Of a DNA stretch of 64,000 bases, positions 1 through 8,873 are shown piece after piece. This DNA comes from Alphaproteobacteria bacterium (lineage in GTDB: Bacteria > Pseudomonadota > Alphaproteobacteria > Micavibrionales > UBA2020): positions 1-64,000 of the forward strand of contig JAEUKT010000004.1 of assembly GCA_016794125.1 (NCBI GenBank). Reading direction: 5' to 3'. Position 1 is the stretch's first letter; the number at the start of each line of letters is the position of its first letter. The notes under the pieces were generated by a model that ran no database searches, was not told the origin of the DNA, and saw nothing but the letters and a program-made list of their open reading frames with translations. The position numbers and the translations under genes were made by a program.

Positions 1-2226
1 GACGCGCCTGCCGGTACCGACACCACCATCACGACGCTGGAAGACACCCCGCATGTGATGACCGCAGCCGAGTTCGGCTTCACTGACCCGAACGACAGCC
101 CCGCGAACAGCCTGTCCGCCGTCGTCATCAGCGCGCTGCCAGCATCCGGCAGCCTGCGCCTGAACGGCGTGGCGGTCACGGTCGGCCAGGTGATCTCCGT
201 CGCCAACATCAACAGCGGCCTGCTGGTATTTACCCCGGCCGCCAATGCCAACGGCGCCGCCAACGCCGCCTTCTCCTTCCAGGTCCGCGACAACGGCGGT
301 ACCGCAAACGCAGGACAGGACACCGACCAAACCCCCAATACCATCACATTCGATGTTACTGCGGTTAATGATGCGCCGATTGGCAGCAATGCGACGGTGA
401 CGCTGCTTGAAGATTCATCCTACGCCTTCACGATGTCGGATTTCGCCTATAGCGACGCGAATGACACGCCTGCCAATAACCTGCTCGCGATCCGCATCGC
501 CACTCTGCCTGCGGGCGGTGCGCTGACGTTGAATGGAATTGCTGTGACGGCTGGCCAGTTTATCGATCCTGCCGACATTACGGCTGGCCTGCTGGTCTTC
601 ACGCCGGCTGCGAACGGCGCTGGGACGAATTATTCGGGCTTTACGTTCCAGCTGCAGGATGACGGCGGCACGGCGAATGGCGGCTTCGACCTCGACCAGA
701 CACCGAACCGTATCCAGATTGATGTGACGCGCGTCAACGATGCGCCTTCCGGTACCGACCGCACTGTGACGACGCTGGAAGATATTCCGCATGTGTTCTC
801 GGCTGGCGATTTCGGCCTGACCGATGTTCTGGACAGCCCTGCCAATACCCTGCTGTCTGTGACGATTAACACGCTGCCCCTGAACGGCATCCTGATCTTG
901 AACGGCGTCGCCGTGACGGCGGGCCAGGTGATCAGCGCCGTGGATATCGCAGCGGGCCGTCTTTCGTTCCTGTCGGCCTTGAACGAAAACGGCGCGAATT
1001 ACGCTTCGTTTGATTTCCAGGTGCAAGATAACGGCGGCACGGCGAATGGCGGCGTGGATACCGATGCGACGCCGAACACGATCACTATCGATGTGACTGC
1101 GGTCGATGACCCGCCCGTGCTGGCCGTGAATACCGGCATCACGCTGCTGGAAGGCGGTACTGTCACGATTACGACCGCACAGCTGAATGCGACAGATGTG
1201 GACACGACGGATACGGATATCATTTATGCGGTAACGCAGCAGCCGCTGCATGGCCGTCTGGAACTTTCAACCAACCCCGGTGTTGCGATCACTTCGTTTA
1301 CGCAAGCAGAACTGGCGGCGGGGCTGATCCGGTACGAGCATGACGGCGGCGAGACTATTGCAGACAGCTTCCGCTTCGCGCTGCGTGATGGTACGACCGT
1401 GCTGCCTGCGCAAACCTTTGCCATCACCGTGACGCCGGTTAATGATCCTATTTCGGATATTTATGTAACCCGCACATGGTTCCCCGAAAATGCGCCTCTC
1501 GGCTGGCATTTGAGCTTCCTGAACGCGGTCGATCCGGATAATACGACCTTTACCTGGAGTTTCGTGGGTTCGCCCTCGATCTTCGCTATCAACGGGAATG
1601 ACCTTGTTGTGAATGCGACGCTGGATTACGAAACGACGCCGGTCAAATCCTATACGGTCACTATTCAGGCGTTTGACGGCGAATATACCTATCAGGAAAC
1701 TTTCACTTTCGATCTGCTGGACACCAACGAGTTTGTGCAGCCGGATGATATCGCCAAAGCGCCGACGTCCAGCAATGGCGGGCCGCGCGGACTGGGCGAG
1801 CTCGGACTGCTGGATAACTATATCCTGACGACTGTGCGCGGCATCGATTTCACCGGCAGCGATCTGCAGCAGCAGGAAGCCGATGATGTGTTTGGCAGCG
1901 ATAGCGCTGTCGAGCGCGATCACGGTTTCGACGGCCTGTTTGCGCAAGGCATTGCGACACTGACCACCGAAGAGCGCGCGCGGATGCATAACGATCAGAA
2001 AGAACATGGTGCGGCGACGGAAATGTACGACCAGAACCCGCTGTTCAAGGCGCTGATGCGCCACGCCCAGAAACCGGCGTCGGATATCGCAGAGAAGCTG
2101 ACGGCGACTGAAAAAGATATGTACCGCAAATCGACATCGCAGCAGCTGGACGATGCTGCGCGTTATTACCAAAGCAAGCATGACCAGCTGGTGCGCGCCC
2201 TGACGGACGAAACCCCGAAAACCTGA
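1..2226 (+). CDS. Large repeat adhesin-like protein, C-terminal part (partial)
   Basis: The reading frame is open at base 1, so this is the C-terminal 741 residues of a longer protein. It begins with three tandem 123-residue modules, each with a TLED start, a PAN-S/L core, an LNGxAVTxGQ strand, a DxGGTANxG turn and an NDAP or DDPP end. This is typical of the Ig/cadherin-like repeats of giant bacterial surface proteins. A CSPG-like module follows (about residues 373-480, LLEGG...PLHGRLEL...RYEHDGGET), then a cadherin-like module with DYE (about 483-575). The last 165 residues are hydrophilic and probably helical, with no membrane anchor, LPXTG or RTX motif. Role inferred: extracellular adhesion or matrix. 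Secretion route unknown. It converges tail to tail on an ABC transporter, 3 nt apart. Confidence 0.8.
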   Translation, partial: DAPAGTDTTITTLEDTPHVMTAAEFGFTDPNDSPANSLSAVVISALPASGSLRLNGVAVTVGQVISVANINSGLLVFTPAANANGAANAAFSFQVRDNGGTANAGQDTDQTPNTITFDVTAVNDAPIGSNATVTLLEDSSYAFTMSDFAYSDANDTPANNLLAIRIATLPAGGALTLNGIAVTAGQFIDPADITAGLLVFTPAANGAGTNYSGFTFQLQDDGGTANGGFDLDQTPNRIQIDVTRVNDAPSGTDRTVTTLEDIPHVFSAGDFGLTDVLDSPANTLLSVTINTLPLNGILILNGVAVTAGQVISAVDIAAGRLSFLSALNENGANYASFDFQVQDNGGTANGGVDTDATPNTITIDVTAVDDPPVLAVNTGITLLEGGTVTITTAQLNATDVDTTDTDIIYAVTQQPLHGRLELSTNPGVAITSFTQAELAAGLIRYEHDGGETIADSFRFALRDGTTVLPAQTFAITVTPVNDPISDIYVTRTWFPENAPLGWHLSFLNAVDPDNTTFTWSFVGSPSIFAINGNDLVVNATLDYETTPVKSYTVTIQAFDGEYTYQETFTFDLLDTNEFVQPDDIAKAPTSSNGGPRGLGELGLLDNYILTTVRGIDFTGSDLQQQEADDVFGSDSAVERDHGFDGLFAQGIATLTTEERARMHNDQKEHGAATEMYDQNPLFKALMRHAQKPASDIAEKLTATEKDMYRKSTSQQLDDAARYYQSKHDQLVRALTDETPKT
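10..1116 (+). repeat. Three tandem 369-bp coding repeats
   Basis: Three consecutive units (10-378, 379-747, 748-1116) are each exactly 123 codons. They share the framework TLED...DSPANxL...LPxxGxLxLNGxAVTxGQ...DNGGTANGG. The nucleotide sequences have diverged (synonymous changes throughout), so the copies are not recent. The first nine bases end a preceding unit, so more copies lie upstream. Confidence 0.85.
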
Positions 2227-2229
2227 TCG

Positions 2230-4053
2230 TTATGCCGATGCCGGCATCTGGTCGGGCAGGAATCCACCGGCCTGCATGTTCCACAGACGCGCGAAGATGC
2301 CGTCTTTATCCAGCAGTTCCCTGAACGAGCCGTCCTCGATCACGCGCCCGCGTTCCATAACGACGATGCGGTCCATATGGCTGAGCGTGGAGAGGCGGTG
2401 GGCGATCACGACGGTCGTGCGGCCCTTCATGGCTTCGGTCATCGCGGTCTGGATCGCCATCTCGGTTTCGCTGTCGAGAGCGGATGTTGCCTCGTCGAGC
2501 ACCAGAATGGGCGCGTCCTTGATGATGGCGCGCGCAATGGCGATGCGCTGGCGCTGGCCGCCCGACAGTTTCACGCCACGTTCCCCGACCAGCGTGTCGA
2601 AGCCTTTGGCTAGCGTGGCGATAAAGCCGGTAGCTTCAGCGGCGTCGGCAGCTTTCTCGATATCGTCGGGTGTTGCATCGGCGCGGCCATAACGGATGTT
2701 TTCGCCCAGCGTGCGGTGGAACAGGACGGGTTCCTGCGGGATCACGGAAATGGCGGCATGCAGGCTGTCTTGGGTCACTTCGGCAATGTTCTGGCCGTCG
2801 ATGTAGATGCCGCCGCCCTGCACGTCATAGGCGCGCAAAAGGATCTGGCAGATCGTCGTCTTGCCTGCGCCGCTCACACCGACGAAGCCCACTTTCTGCC
2901 CTGCCTTGATCTTCAGGTTCAGGCCGGTAAAAACGGGCTGGCCAGGCACATAGCTGAAATCGACGTTGCGGAATTCAATCTCGCCCTGCGCGACATCGAG
3001 GTCGGGCGCCTGCGGTTTGTCGATGACGCTGAGCGGGGTGGAGATTTTCTGCAGCGATTCCTGCAATATGCCGATATCGTCGAATTTCTGGCTTAGCAGG
3101 CTGACCGTGCCGGCCAATGCGCCGAACATGTTCATGGCAAGGCCGACCGTCATCGCCAGCTGTGCTGTGCTGACCTGGCCCTGCTGCCAGCCATAGACGA
3201 CAAGCGCCATGAAGCCGCACAGGAAGAAAGTCATGATAAGGTCGAAGGTTCCCCAGAAAATGCTGACATAACGGTAACGCGCGCGGAAGGTCTCCGTCAT
3301 TTCTTCCTGTGCGATGTCGAGGCGCGAGAGTTCTTCGCGCCAGCCGACGTTTTGCTGCACGATCGACAGGTTAGTCGTGCTGTCCACGATATAGCCTGTT
3401 AAACGCGATGACTTTTCCGCGTGGTTTGCCGACAGCATTGTCCATTTCGGCGCGGTCAGCACGGCGCAGATCATGCCGACAACGATAAATGCGGGTACGA
3501 AAAGGGCGAAAAGGGGGGTAATACTCCACAGCAGCGCGCCGCCGGTGATGAAGCGCACCAGCAGCGACATGATGTTGTACTGCACCTTGTCGCGCAGCGA
3601 GCTAATGACATCGCCCGCGCGGCGTACATGGTTCGCCAGAACGCCCGCGAAATTCGCGTGAAGGAAAGACTGGCTTTGCTGGATCAGGCGGGCGAACAGC
3701 AGCGCGCGTGTTGTGTTCAGAAGTTCCGGGACGTAAATGCGCTCCATCCATTCGCGTCCGCGATAGGCGGCGTTGCGGATCGTCCAAAGTGTCGCGAGCA
3801 GGCCGAGTTCGAACGCGATATTTTTCCAAATATCGGGGCCGCCATTCGATGTGACGCCCACGATGCGCCCCAGCACCCAGGTGACGAGCGTATCGCAGAC
3901 GGTGGCGATGACTTCGCAGGCAACCGCAGCGACAGCGCGCCATTTCATTGCAGTCGAGCAATGCTTTAGCACATACCGGATAAACGGCCACGGCTTGTCA
4001 GGCGTGCGGGGAACGCGCTTATGGGCGGCGGCAGAGGGGGAGGTAGTGGACAT
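2230..4053 (-). CDS. ABC transporter, fused permease and ATPase (MsbA/LapB-like exporter)
   Basis: Half-size exporter of 607 residues. The N-terminal half has about six membrane segments (ABC_membrane type 1). The C-terminal ATPase has Walker A GVSGAGKTT, signature LSGGQRQRIAIARA, Walker B ILVLDEATSALDSE and H-loop AHRLST. It presumably works as a homodimer in the inner membrane. There is no C39 peptidase or CLD domain at the N-terminus, so it is not a typical type I secretion peptidase-exporter. The ATG at 4053 is used; an in-frame TTG six codons upstream is possible. The substrate cannot be read from the sequence. Lipid, polysaccharide or drug export are all compatible. It sits head to tail with nothing obvious and converges on the repeat adhesin. 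Confidence 0.88.
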   Translation of the reverse strand: MSTTSPSAAAHKRVPRTPDKPWPFIRYVLKHCSTAMKWRAVAAVACEVIATVCDTLVTWVLGRIVGVTSNGGPDIWKNIAFELGLLATLWTIRNAAYRGREWMERIYVPELLNTTRALLFARLIQQSQSFLHANFAGVLANHVRRAGDVISSLRDKVQYNIMSLLVRFITGGALLWSITPLFALFVPAFIVVGMICAVLTAPKWTMLSANHAEKSSRLTGYIVDSTTNLSIVQQNVGWREELSRLDIAQEEMTETFRARYRYVSIFWGTFDLIMTFFLCGFMALVVYGWQQGQVSTAQLAMTVGLAMNMFGALAGTVSLLSQKFDDIGILQESLQKISTPLSVIDKPQAPDLDVAQGEIEFRNVDFSYVPGQPVFTGLNLKIKAGQKVGFVGVSGAGKTTICQILLRAYDVQGGGIYIDGQNIAEVTQDSLHAAISVIPQEPVLFHRTLGENIRYGRADATPDDIEKAADAAEATGFIATLAKGFDTLVGERGVKLSGGQRQRIAIARAIIKDAPILVLDEATSALDSETEMAIQTAMTEAMKGRTTVVIAHRLSTLSHMDRIVVMERGRVIEDGSFRELLDKDGIFARLWNMQAGGFLPDQMPASA

Positions 4054-4182
4054 GAGCGGAAACCCGGGCAAGAATCGTTCCTAATGCCTGAATTTTTGCC
4101 GTTCCCCGAAAGAAAGACAACTGCATTATGGCTGCAAGGCAGCGGATCGCGCAGGTTGTGGCGTTAAAACACCATTTTCAGG

Positions 4183-4767
4183 TTAATTGATGAGGCCGAC
4201 CGCCGTGCCGGGGTTCAGGAAGTCGAAGATGGTCGTACTGTCCGTATCGTTGATCGGCCCGCCCGACAGGACGGGCTTTTCCAGCAATGCGCCATCATGA
4301 AACACCATCGTGACGCTGTAGCTGACGCCCTTTTCGTCGGTTTGGAGACGGATGGGGGATGACAACCCGTGTTTGCGGTAGGTGTCTTTATAATCGAGCT
4401 TATAGCCTATGCTTTCCTGGATGATCGTATAGATTTCCATCTGTTCCTCCGGCGTGCCGGGCAGGGGCGAGTTTTCACCGCCAAAAAGCGCCTTGCGGAT
4501 GCCGATGCGGTCGAGCAGCGTCATCTGGGCTTTCTTGATACCGAGGGTTTTCAACGCTTCTTCCTCGCTCATACCGGGCGCGAGCTTATCGACGCGGGTT
4601 TTAAGATCGTTGCCGGAAGTAAAATACGGCTGGTTGACCGCCGTCGTTCCGCCGGGCACGGGCGCGCTGCCGGCGCAGCCCTGCACGCACAAAATCACCA
4701 TCGCCAGACAGACGGAGTGCAGGATAGTCATGCATTTTGAGACGGGATTGGTTGGCGGATGGGGCAT
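4183..4767 (-). CDS. Putative small lipoprotein, unknown function
   Basis: 194 residues. A hydrophobic N-terminal segment ends in the lipobox-like VQGC, followed by AGSAPVPGG, which suggests a lipoprotein signal peptide. The rest is mixed alpha/beta, with GMSEEEALKTLGI resembling the short helical motif seen in SmpA/BamE-like lipoproteins. The ATG at 4767 has a GAAGAG element 5 nt upstream. An internal ATG at 4731 would also leave a workable signal peptide but lacks a clear ribosome site. I do not recognise the family. The gene stands alone, with about 110 nt free on each side. Confidence 0.6.
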   Translation of the reverse strand: MPHPPTNPVSKCMTILHSVCLAMVILCVQGCAGSAPVPGGTTAVNQPYFTSGNDLKTRVDKLAPGMSEEEALKTLGIKKAQMTLLDRIGIRKALFGGENSPLPGTPEEQMEIYTIIQESIGYKLDYKDTYRKHGLSSPIRLQTDEKGVSYSVTMVFHDGALLEKPVLSGGPINDTDSTTIFDFLNPGTAVGLIN

Positions 4768-4883
4768 TTTACTCTTCAGGGCTAAATCATTGTTTTCGCG
4801 GAATTCCGATTCACCGCGTATTCCTATTCTCCCTTAAAAGGGTAAATAAGTGCTTACGTACCAATAAGTTAGCTTATGCTTGG

Positions 4884-6092
4884 CTATTTATCTTTTAAAA
4901 ACAGCAAGATACCCTGTGCGGCGGCAATACCGGTGCTGAAGCAGGCCTGCAGCAAATATCCGCCGGTGGGGGCTTCCCAGTCCAGCATTTCGCCTGCGGC
5001 AAACACAGCAGGCAGGCGGCGCAGCATCAGGTTGTCATCGACCTCGTCCCATGTGATGCCGCCCGCGCTTGAAATCGCACGGTCGATATCGAAAGTGCCG
5101 GTCAGGGTGATGGGGAATGATTTGATAAGCGCAGCAAGAGCGTCGGGCGGTAGGGTTTTGGCCGACTGGTTTTCTTGCAGCAATCCGATGGCGGCAGGCG
5201 ACAGCGCGGCTTCCTGCCGAAGGAAGTTAGACAGGCTGCGCCCGCGCCGCGATTCCGTCAGGCGGCTCGCCAGATCAGCTTGTTCAAGGCCGGGCTTCAG
5301 GTCAATTTGCAGCTGTGCGCTGCCATTTTTAGCGATTGCTTCGCGCAGGGCGGCCGACAGTGCATAAACCGCGCCGCCTTCGATGCCTTTATCGGTGAGC
5401 ATCGCTTCACCGGCTACGCGCTGGCCGCCGAACGACAGGGAGACTGGCTTGACGGGCTGACCCGCATATTTCGCGCGGAAAACATCCGACCATTGCACGG
5501 TGAAGCCGCAGTTCGACGGGCGGAGCGGGCTGACGGTGATTTTTTTGTCGGCAAGGTATTTTGTCCAGCCGCCGTCCGATCCAAGGCGCGGCCATGATGC
5601 GCCGCCGAGCGCAAGCAAGGTTGCATCGGGGGTTGCTGTTTCTTCTGCGCCTTCGGCATTCATAAAAACCAGCGCGCCCTGATCGTTCCAGCCGCGCCAG
5701 TCGCGCTGCAGGCGGAATTCGACGCCAAGCTTGGCAAGCCGCTGCTGCCACGCGCGCAGCAGGGGCGATGCTTTCATGCTTTTCGGGAATACCCGCCCGC
5801 TGGAGCCCACGAAAACCGGCTCGCCCAAGCCTTCGCACCAGTCGCGCAACGCTGCGGGGGTGAAGGCGTTGATGTAAGGCGCAAGATGTTTTTCGGCTGC
5901 GCCGTAGCGCAGCAGGAATGTCGACAGGTCTTCTGAATGGGTCAGGTTAAGGCCGCCGCGCCCCGCCATCAGGAATTTGCGGGCAAGCGATGGTTTGCGG
6001 TCATAGACGCTGACGCGGATGCCGGCTTCGGCCAGCTTTTCGGCGGCGATCAATCCGGCGGGGCCGCCGCCGATGACGGCAACGGATGCCAT
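4884..6092 (-). CDS. FAD-dependent oxidoreductase, HI0933-like (TIGR03862-type)
   Basis: 402 residues. An N-terminal Rossmann dinucleotide motif (VIGGGPAGLIAAEKLAEAG) is followed by a conserved MAGRGGLNLTHSE stretch typical of HI0933/YhiN flavoproteins. The C-terminal second FAD contact is FAAGEMLDWEAPTGGYLLQ. The 'GRGGLNLTHSEDL' and 'GSSGRVFPKSMKASPLLRAW' segments point to the subgroup annotated as PP_4765-like flavoproteins. Its substrate is unknown. The ATG overlaps the stop of the ABC-F gene by one base (TAATG), so the two are translationally coupled. Confidence 0.85.
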   Translation of the reverse strand: MASVAVIGGGPAGLIAAEKLAEAGIRVSVYDRKPSLARKFLMAGRGGLNLTHSEDLSTFLLRYGAAEKHLAPYINAFTPAALRDWCEGLGEPVFVGSSGRVFPKSMKASPLLRAWQQRLAKLGVEFRLQRDWRGWNDQGALVFMNAEGAEETATPDATLLALGGASWPRLGSDGGWTKYLADKKITVSPLRPSNCGFTVQWSDVFRAKYAGQPVKPVSLSFGGQRVAGEAMLTDKGIEGGAVYALSAALREAIAKNGSAQLQIDLKPGLEQADLASRLTESRRGRSLSNFLRQEAALSPAAIGLLQENQSAKTLPPDALAALIKSFPITLTGTFDIDRAISSAGGITWDEVDDNLMLRRLPAVFAAGEMLDWEAPTGGYLLQACFSTGIAAAQGILLFLKDK

Positions 6093-7963
6093 TAGCCGGC
6101 TGCCTGTTCCTGCGCTTCCTGCGCCTCCAGCCAGATGGCTTCCTGTTTTTCGAGGTCTTTCAGGACGGTGGCGTAGGCCGCCTTGGTTTCCTTGATTTTT
6201 TGCGGATTATTGTAATATTCCGGCAGTGCCATCAGGCCTTCAAGGCGTTCTTTTTCTTTCGACAGTTTTGCGACGGCCTTTTCAGCCTCGGCGATTTTCT
6301 TGTCGTTCTTTGGCGCAGGCGCGGAAACGGTTTTTGTTTCTTTGGCTTCCTTGGCGCGCTTTTCTTTTTCTTCCTTGCGCTCTTCGCGGCGGGATTTCAG
6401 GATGAAGTCGCGGTAATCATCAAGGTCGCCGTTGAAGTTCTGGCACGCGCCGTCTTTCACCAGCCACAAACGGTCTGCCACACGCTCCACCATGATCGGG
6501 TCGTGGCTGACGATGACGATCGCCCCGTCGTAATTGTTCAGCGCCTGCACCAGCGCCTCGCGGGCTTCCATGTCCAAATGGTTGGTCGGTTCGTCAAGCA
6601 GCAGCAAGTGCGGCTTGTCAAAGCTCATGAAGGCGAACAGCAGGCGGGCTTTTTCACCGCCGCTGAGCGAGCTGATCGGGTTGTCGGCAAGGTTTTTCGA
6701 GAACCCGAAAGCACCCAGCACGGCACGAACGATGTGTTCCTTGTAGTCGCCGGTTTTCTGTTTTGTCAGGCGCGCCATTTCCTGGAACGGCGTCGATTTG
6801 ACGTCCAGTTCTTCGGTCTGGTGCTGGGAGAAATAACCGATGCGCAGCTTGCCCGACCGTACCATCTCGCCCTGCATCGGGCTGAGTTTTCCGGCGATCA
6901 GCTTCATCATGGTCGATTTGCCGTTGCCGTTCGCGCCCAGCAGCGCGATGCGGTCGTCGGTGTCGATGTTTTCGTGGATCTTGCGGACGATCGGCTTGCC
7001 CTCGGTATAGCCCACATCTACATGGCGGATCGCAATCAGCGGCGGCGACAGTTTTTCGGGGGACGGGAAGGTGAAACGCACCGCGCGCTCCATCATCACC
7101 TCATCGACCAGATCCATGCGTTCCAACGCCTTGATGCGGCTCTGCGCCTGCGCGGCCTTTGCGGCAGAAGCACGGAAACGGTCGACAAAGGCCTGCATAT
7201 GCGCGCGCTGCGCCTGCTGCTTTTCGAACATCTTTTGCTGCACGCCGATCTTGGCGGCGCGTTCACGCTCGAATGTGTCGTAATTGCCGGTATAGGCGAC
7301 CAGTTTCTGCTTGTCGATATGGATGACATGATCGATGCACTTGTTCAGCAATTCGCGGTCGTGCGAGATGACCATCAGCGTATGCGGATAGTTAGCCAGA
7401 TAGGTTTCCAGCCACATAATGGCTTCAAGGTCCAGGTGGTTGGTCGGCTCGTCCAGCAGCAGGAAATCAGGCTCGACGAACAACGCCGCCGCCAGCGCCA
7501 CGCGCATGCGCCACCCGCCGGAGAAGGACGAGAACGGCTCGTATAACTGGTGGTCCTTGAACCCGAGGCCGGTGAGCAGGATGGCTGCCTTCGACGGCGC
7601 GGCATAGGCATCCAGTTCGATCAGGCGAGCATAAATATCGCCCAGTTTGTTGGGGTCTTCTTCCGTCTCGGTCGCCTTCATCAGCGACGACATTTCCTCG
7701 TGCGCGTTCACGACCATGTCGATCAGCGGGGTATCTGTGTCCTCGATATCCTGCCGCACCATGCCGAAACGCTGGCGCTGGGACAGGCTGATGGTGCCGG
7801 AATCGGCATGCAACTCGCCTGCGATCAGCTTGAAAAGGGTGGATTTGCCCGTACCGTTTTGCCCGACCAGACCGACCTTCCAGCCGTCCATGACGTTTAC
7901 GCTGGAATCCTCGATCAGCGTGCGCGATCCTACTTTATATGTCAGGTTGTTGATGGTGAGCAT
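6092..7963 (-). CDS. ABC-F family ATPase (ribosome-associated, Uup/EttA-like)
   Basis: 623 residues with two ATPase domains and no membrane segments. Domain 1 has Walker A GQNGTGKST, signature SFSGGWRMRVALA and DFLLLDEPTNHLD. Domain 2 has GANGNGKST, SLSGGEKARLLFA and HLLLLDEPTNHLD. They are joined by a charged P-site-tRNA-interaction linker, and a C-terminal coiled coil rich in K/E suggests a Uup-like arm. The frame is open for another 67 residues upstream, but ATG 7963 (MLTINNLTYKVG) is chosen because it starts the first domain and has GGATAAGGG upstream. Family members act on translation or ribosome assembly. It is divergent from the methyltransferase at 8091. Confidence 0.88.
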   Translation of the reverse strand: MLTINNLTYKVGSRTLIEDSSVNVMDGWKVGLVGQNGTGKSTLFKLIAGELHADSGTISLSQRQRFGMVRQDIEDTDTPLIDMVVNAHEEMSSLMKATETEEDPNKLGDIYARLIELDAYAAPSKAAILLTGLGFKDHQLYEPFSSFSGGWRMRVALAAALFVEPDFLLLDEPTNHLDLEAIMWLETYLANYPHTLMVISHDRELLNKCIDHVIHIDKQKLVAYTGNYDTFERERAAKIGVQQKMFEKQQAQRAHMQAFVDRFRASAAKAAQAQSRIKALERMDLVDEVMMERAVRFTFPSPEKLSPPLIAIRHVDVGYTEGKPIVRKIHENIDTDDRIALLGANGNGKSTMMKLIAGKLSPMQGEMVRSGKLRIGYFSQHQTEELDVKSTPFQEMARLTKQKTGDYKEHIVRAVLGAFGFSKNLADNPISSLSGGEKARLLFAFMSFDKPHLLLLDEPTNHLDMEAREALVQALNNYDGAIVIVSHDPIMVERVADRLWLVKDGACQNFNGDLDDYRDFILKSRREERKEEKEKRAKEAKETKTVSAPAPKNDKKIAEAEKAVAKLSKEKERLEGLMALPEYYNNPQKIKETKAAYATVLKDLEKQEAIWLEAQEAQEQAAG

Positions 7964-8090
7964 GAATCCCTTATCCTTCAGGCTGATGGTTATGACATAA
8001 ACAAGGCCAAAGGGGAAGGATTTAAGCGCTTGCCAAGCGTTGCGCGAAGCCGCAGCGCATGGTGTAATAGGTTGAAAGATTAGAGAAAAC

Positions 8091-8873
8091 ATGGCCGAAA
8101 CCGGAAAAACAATCACCAGCGCCGCCAACCCCGCCGTCAAGCGGCTGCGGTCGCTATCGGCCAAGAAGTATAGGGATGAAGAGGGGGTATTCCTCGTCGA
8201 AGGCCTGCGGCATGTGCAGGACGCGCTGGCGGGTGGCTTTATCCTTGATACCCTTGCTTATTCCGCCCGTGGCGCGCGGGATGTAGCAGGGCTGGCAGGC
8301 AGGGCCAAAGAAACATTGGAATTAAACGATGGCCTGCTCAGCCGCATTACGCAGCGTGATAATGCGCAGGCGGTGATCGGTGCGTTCAGGCTAAAGACCG
8401 CCGCCATTTCATCGGTCACATCCGGTTTCTGGGTGGGGCTGGAGGGGATACGCGACCCCGGCAACCTTGGCACCATCATCCGCACCGCCGACGCGGTGAA
8501 GGCCGATGGCGTGCTGCTGCTGGGGGATACCTGCGATCCATGGTCACCCGAGGCCGTGCGTGCCACGATGGGGTCGTTTGCCCGTGTGCCTGTTGCGCAA
8601 GGCACGCTGCCGGAATTCCTGACATGGCGAAAAAACTGGAAAGGCCGCGTTGTCGGTACGCATCTGCAAACAACGACGGATTACCGCGCGGCCGATTACG
8701 CGTCGCCGCTCTTGCTGCTGATGGGCAGTGAATCAAACGGATTGTCGAAGGAAGCGGCGGCGGCTTGTTCGACGCTTGTGAAAATCCCGATGACGGGCGG
8801 CGCGGAATCGCTCAATCTTGCGGTATCGACGGGCATTATGCTGTATGAAATCTGCCGTGACAGGTTGAAATAA
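8091..8873 (+). CDS. TrmH/SpoU family RNA 2'-O-methyltransferase
   Basis: 260 residues. The N-terminal substrate-binding part carries VFLVEGLRHVQDAL. The SPOUT catalytic domain has all three family motifs: motif 1 LEGIRDPGNLGTIIRTADA, motif 2 LLLMGSESNGLS and motif 3 IPMTGGAESLNLAVSTGIMLYE. It transfers methyl from S-adenosylmethionine to a ribose 2'-OH of rRNA or tRNA. The target nucleotide cannot be told from sequence. Its stop codon abuts the stop of ppc with no base between them, so no room is left for a terminator. Confidence 0.88.
   Translation: MAETGKTITSAANPAVKRLRSLSAKKYRDEEGVFLVEGLRHVQDALAGGFILDTLAYSARGARDVAGLAGRAKETLELNDGLLSRITQRDNAQAVIGAFRLKTAAISSVTSGFWVGLEGIRDPGNLGTIIRTADAVKADGVLLLGDTCDPWSPEAVRATMGSFARVPVAQGTLPEFLTWRKNWKGRVVGTHLQTTTDYRAADYASPLLLLMGSESNGLSKEAAAACSTLVKIPMTGGAESLNLAVSTGIMLYEICRDRLK

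Noticed and set aside
2230-4053. Type I secretion partner for the repeat adhesin
   Set aside because: The exporter lacks the N-terminal C39 or CLD domain and faces the adhesin gene convergently. No membrane-fusion protein gene is adjacent.
6086-7546. 486-residue plus-strand frame opposite the ABC-F gene
   Set aside because: It is Phe/His/Arg-rich with no domain and lies wholly opposite a certain gene.
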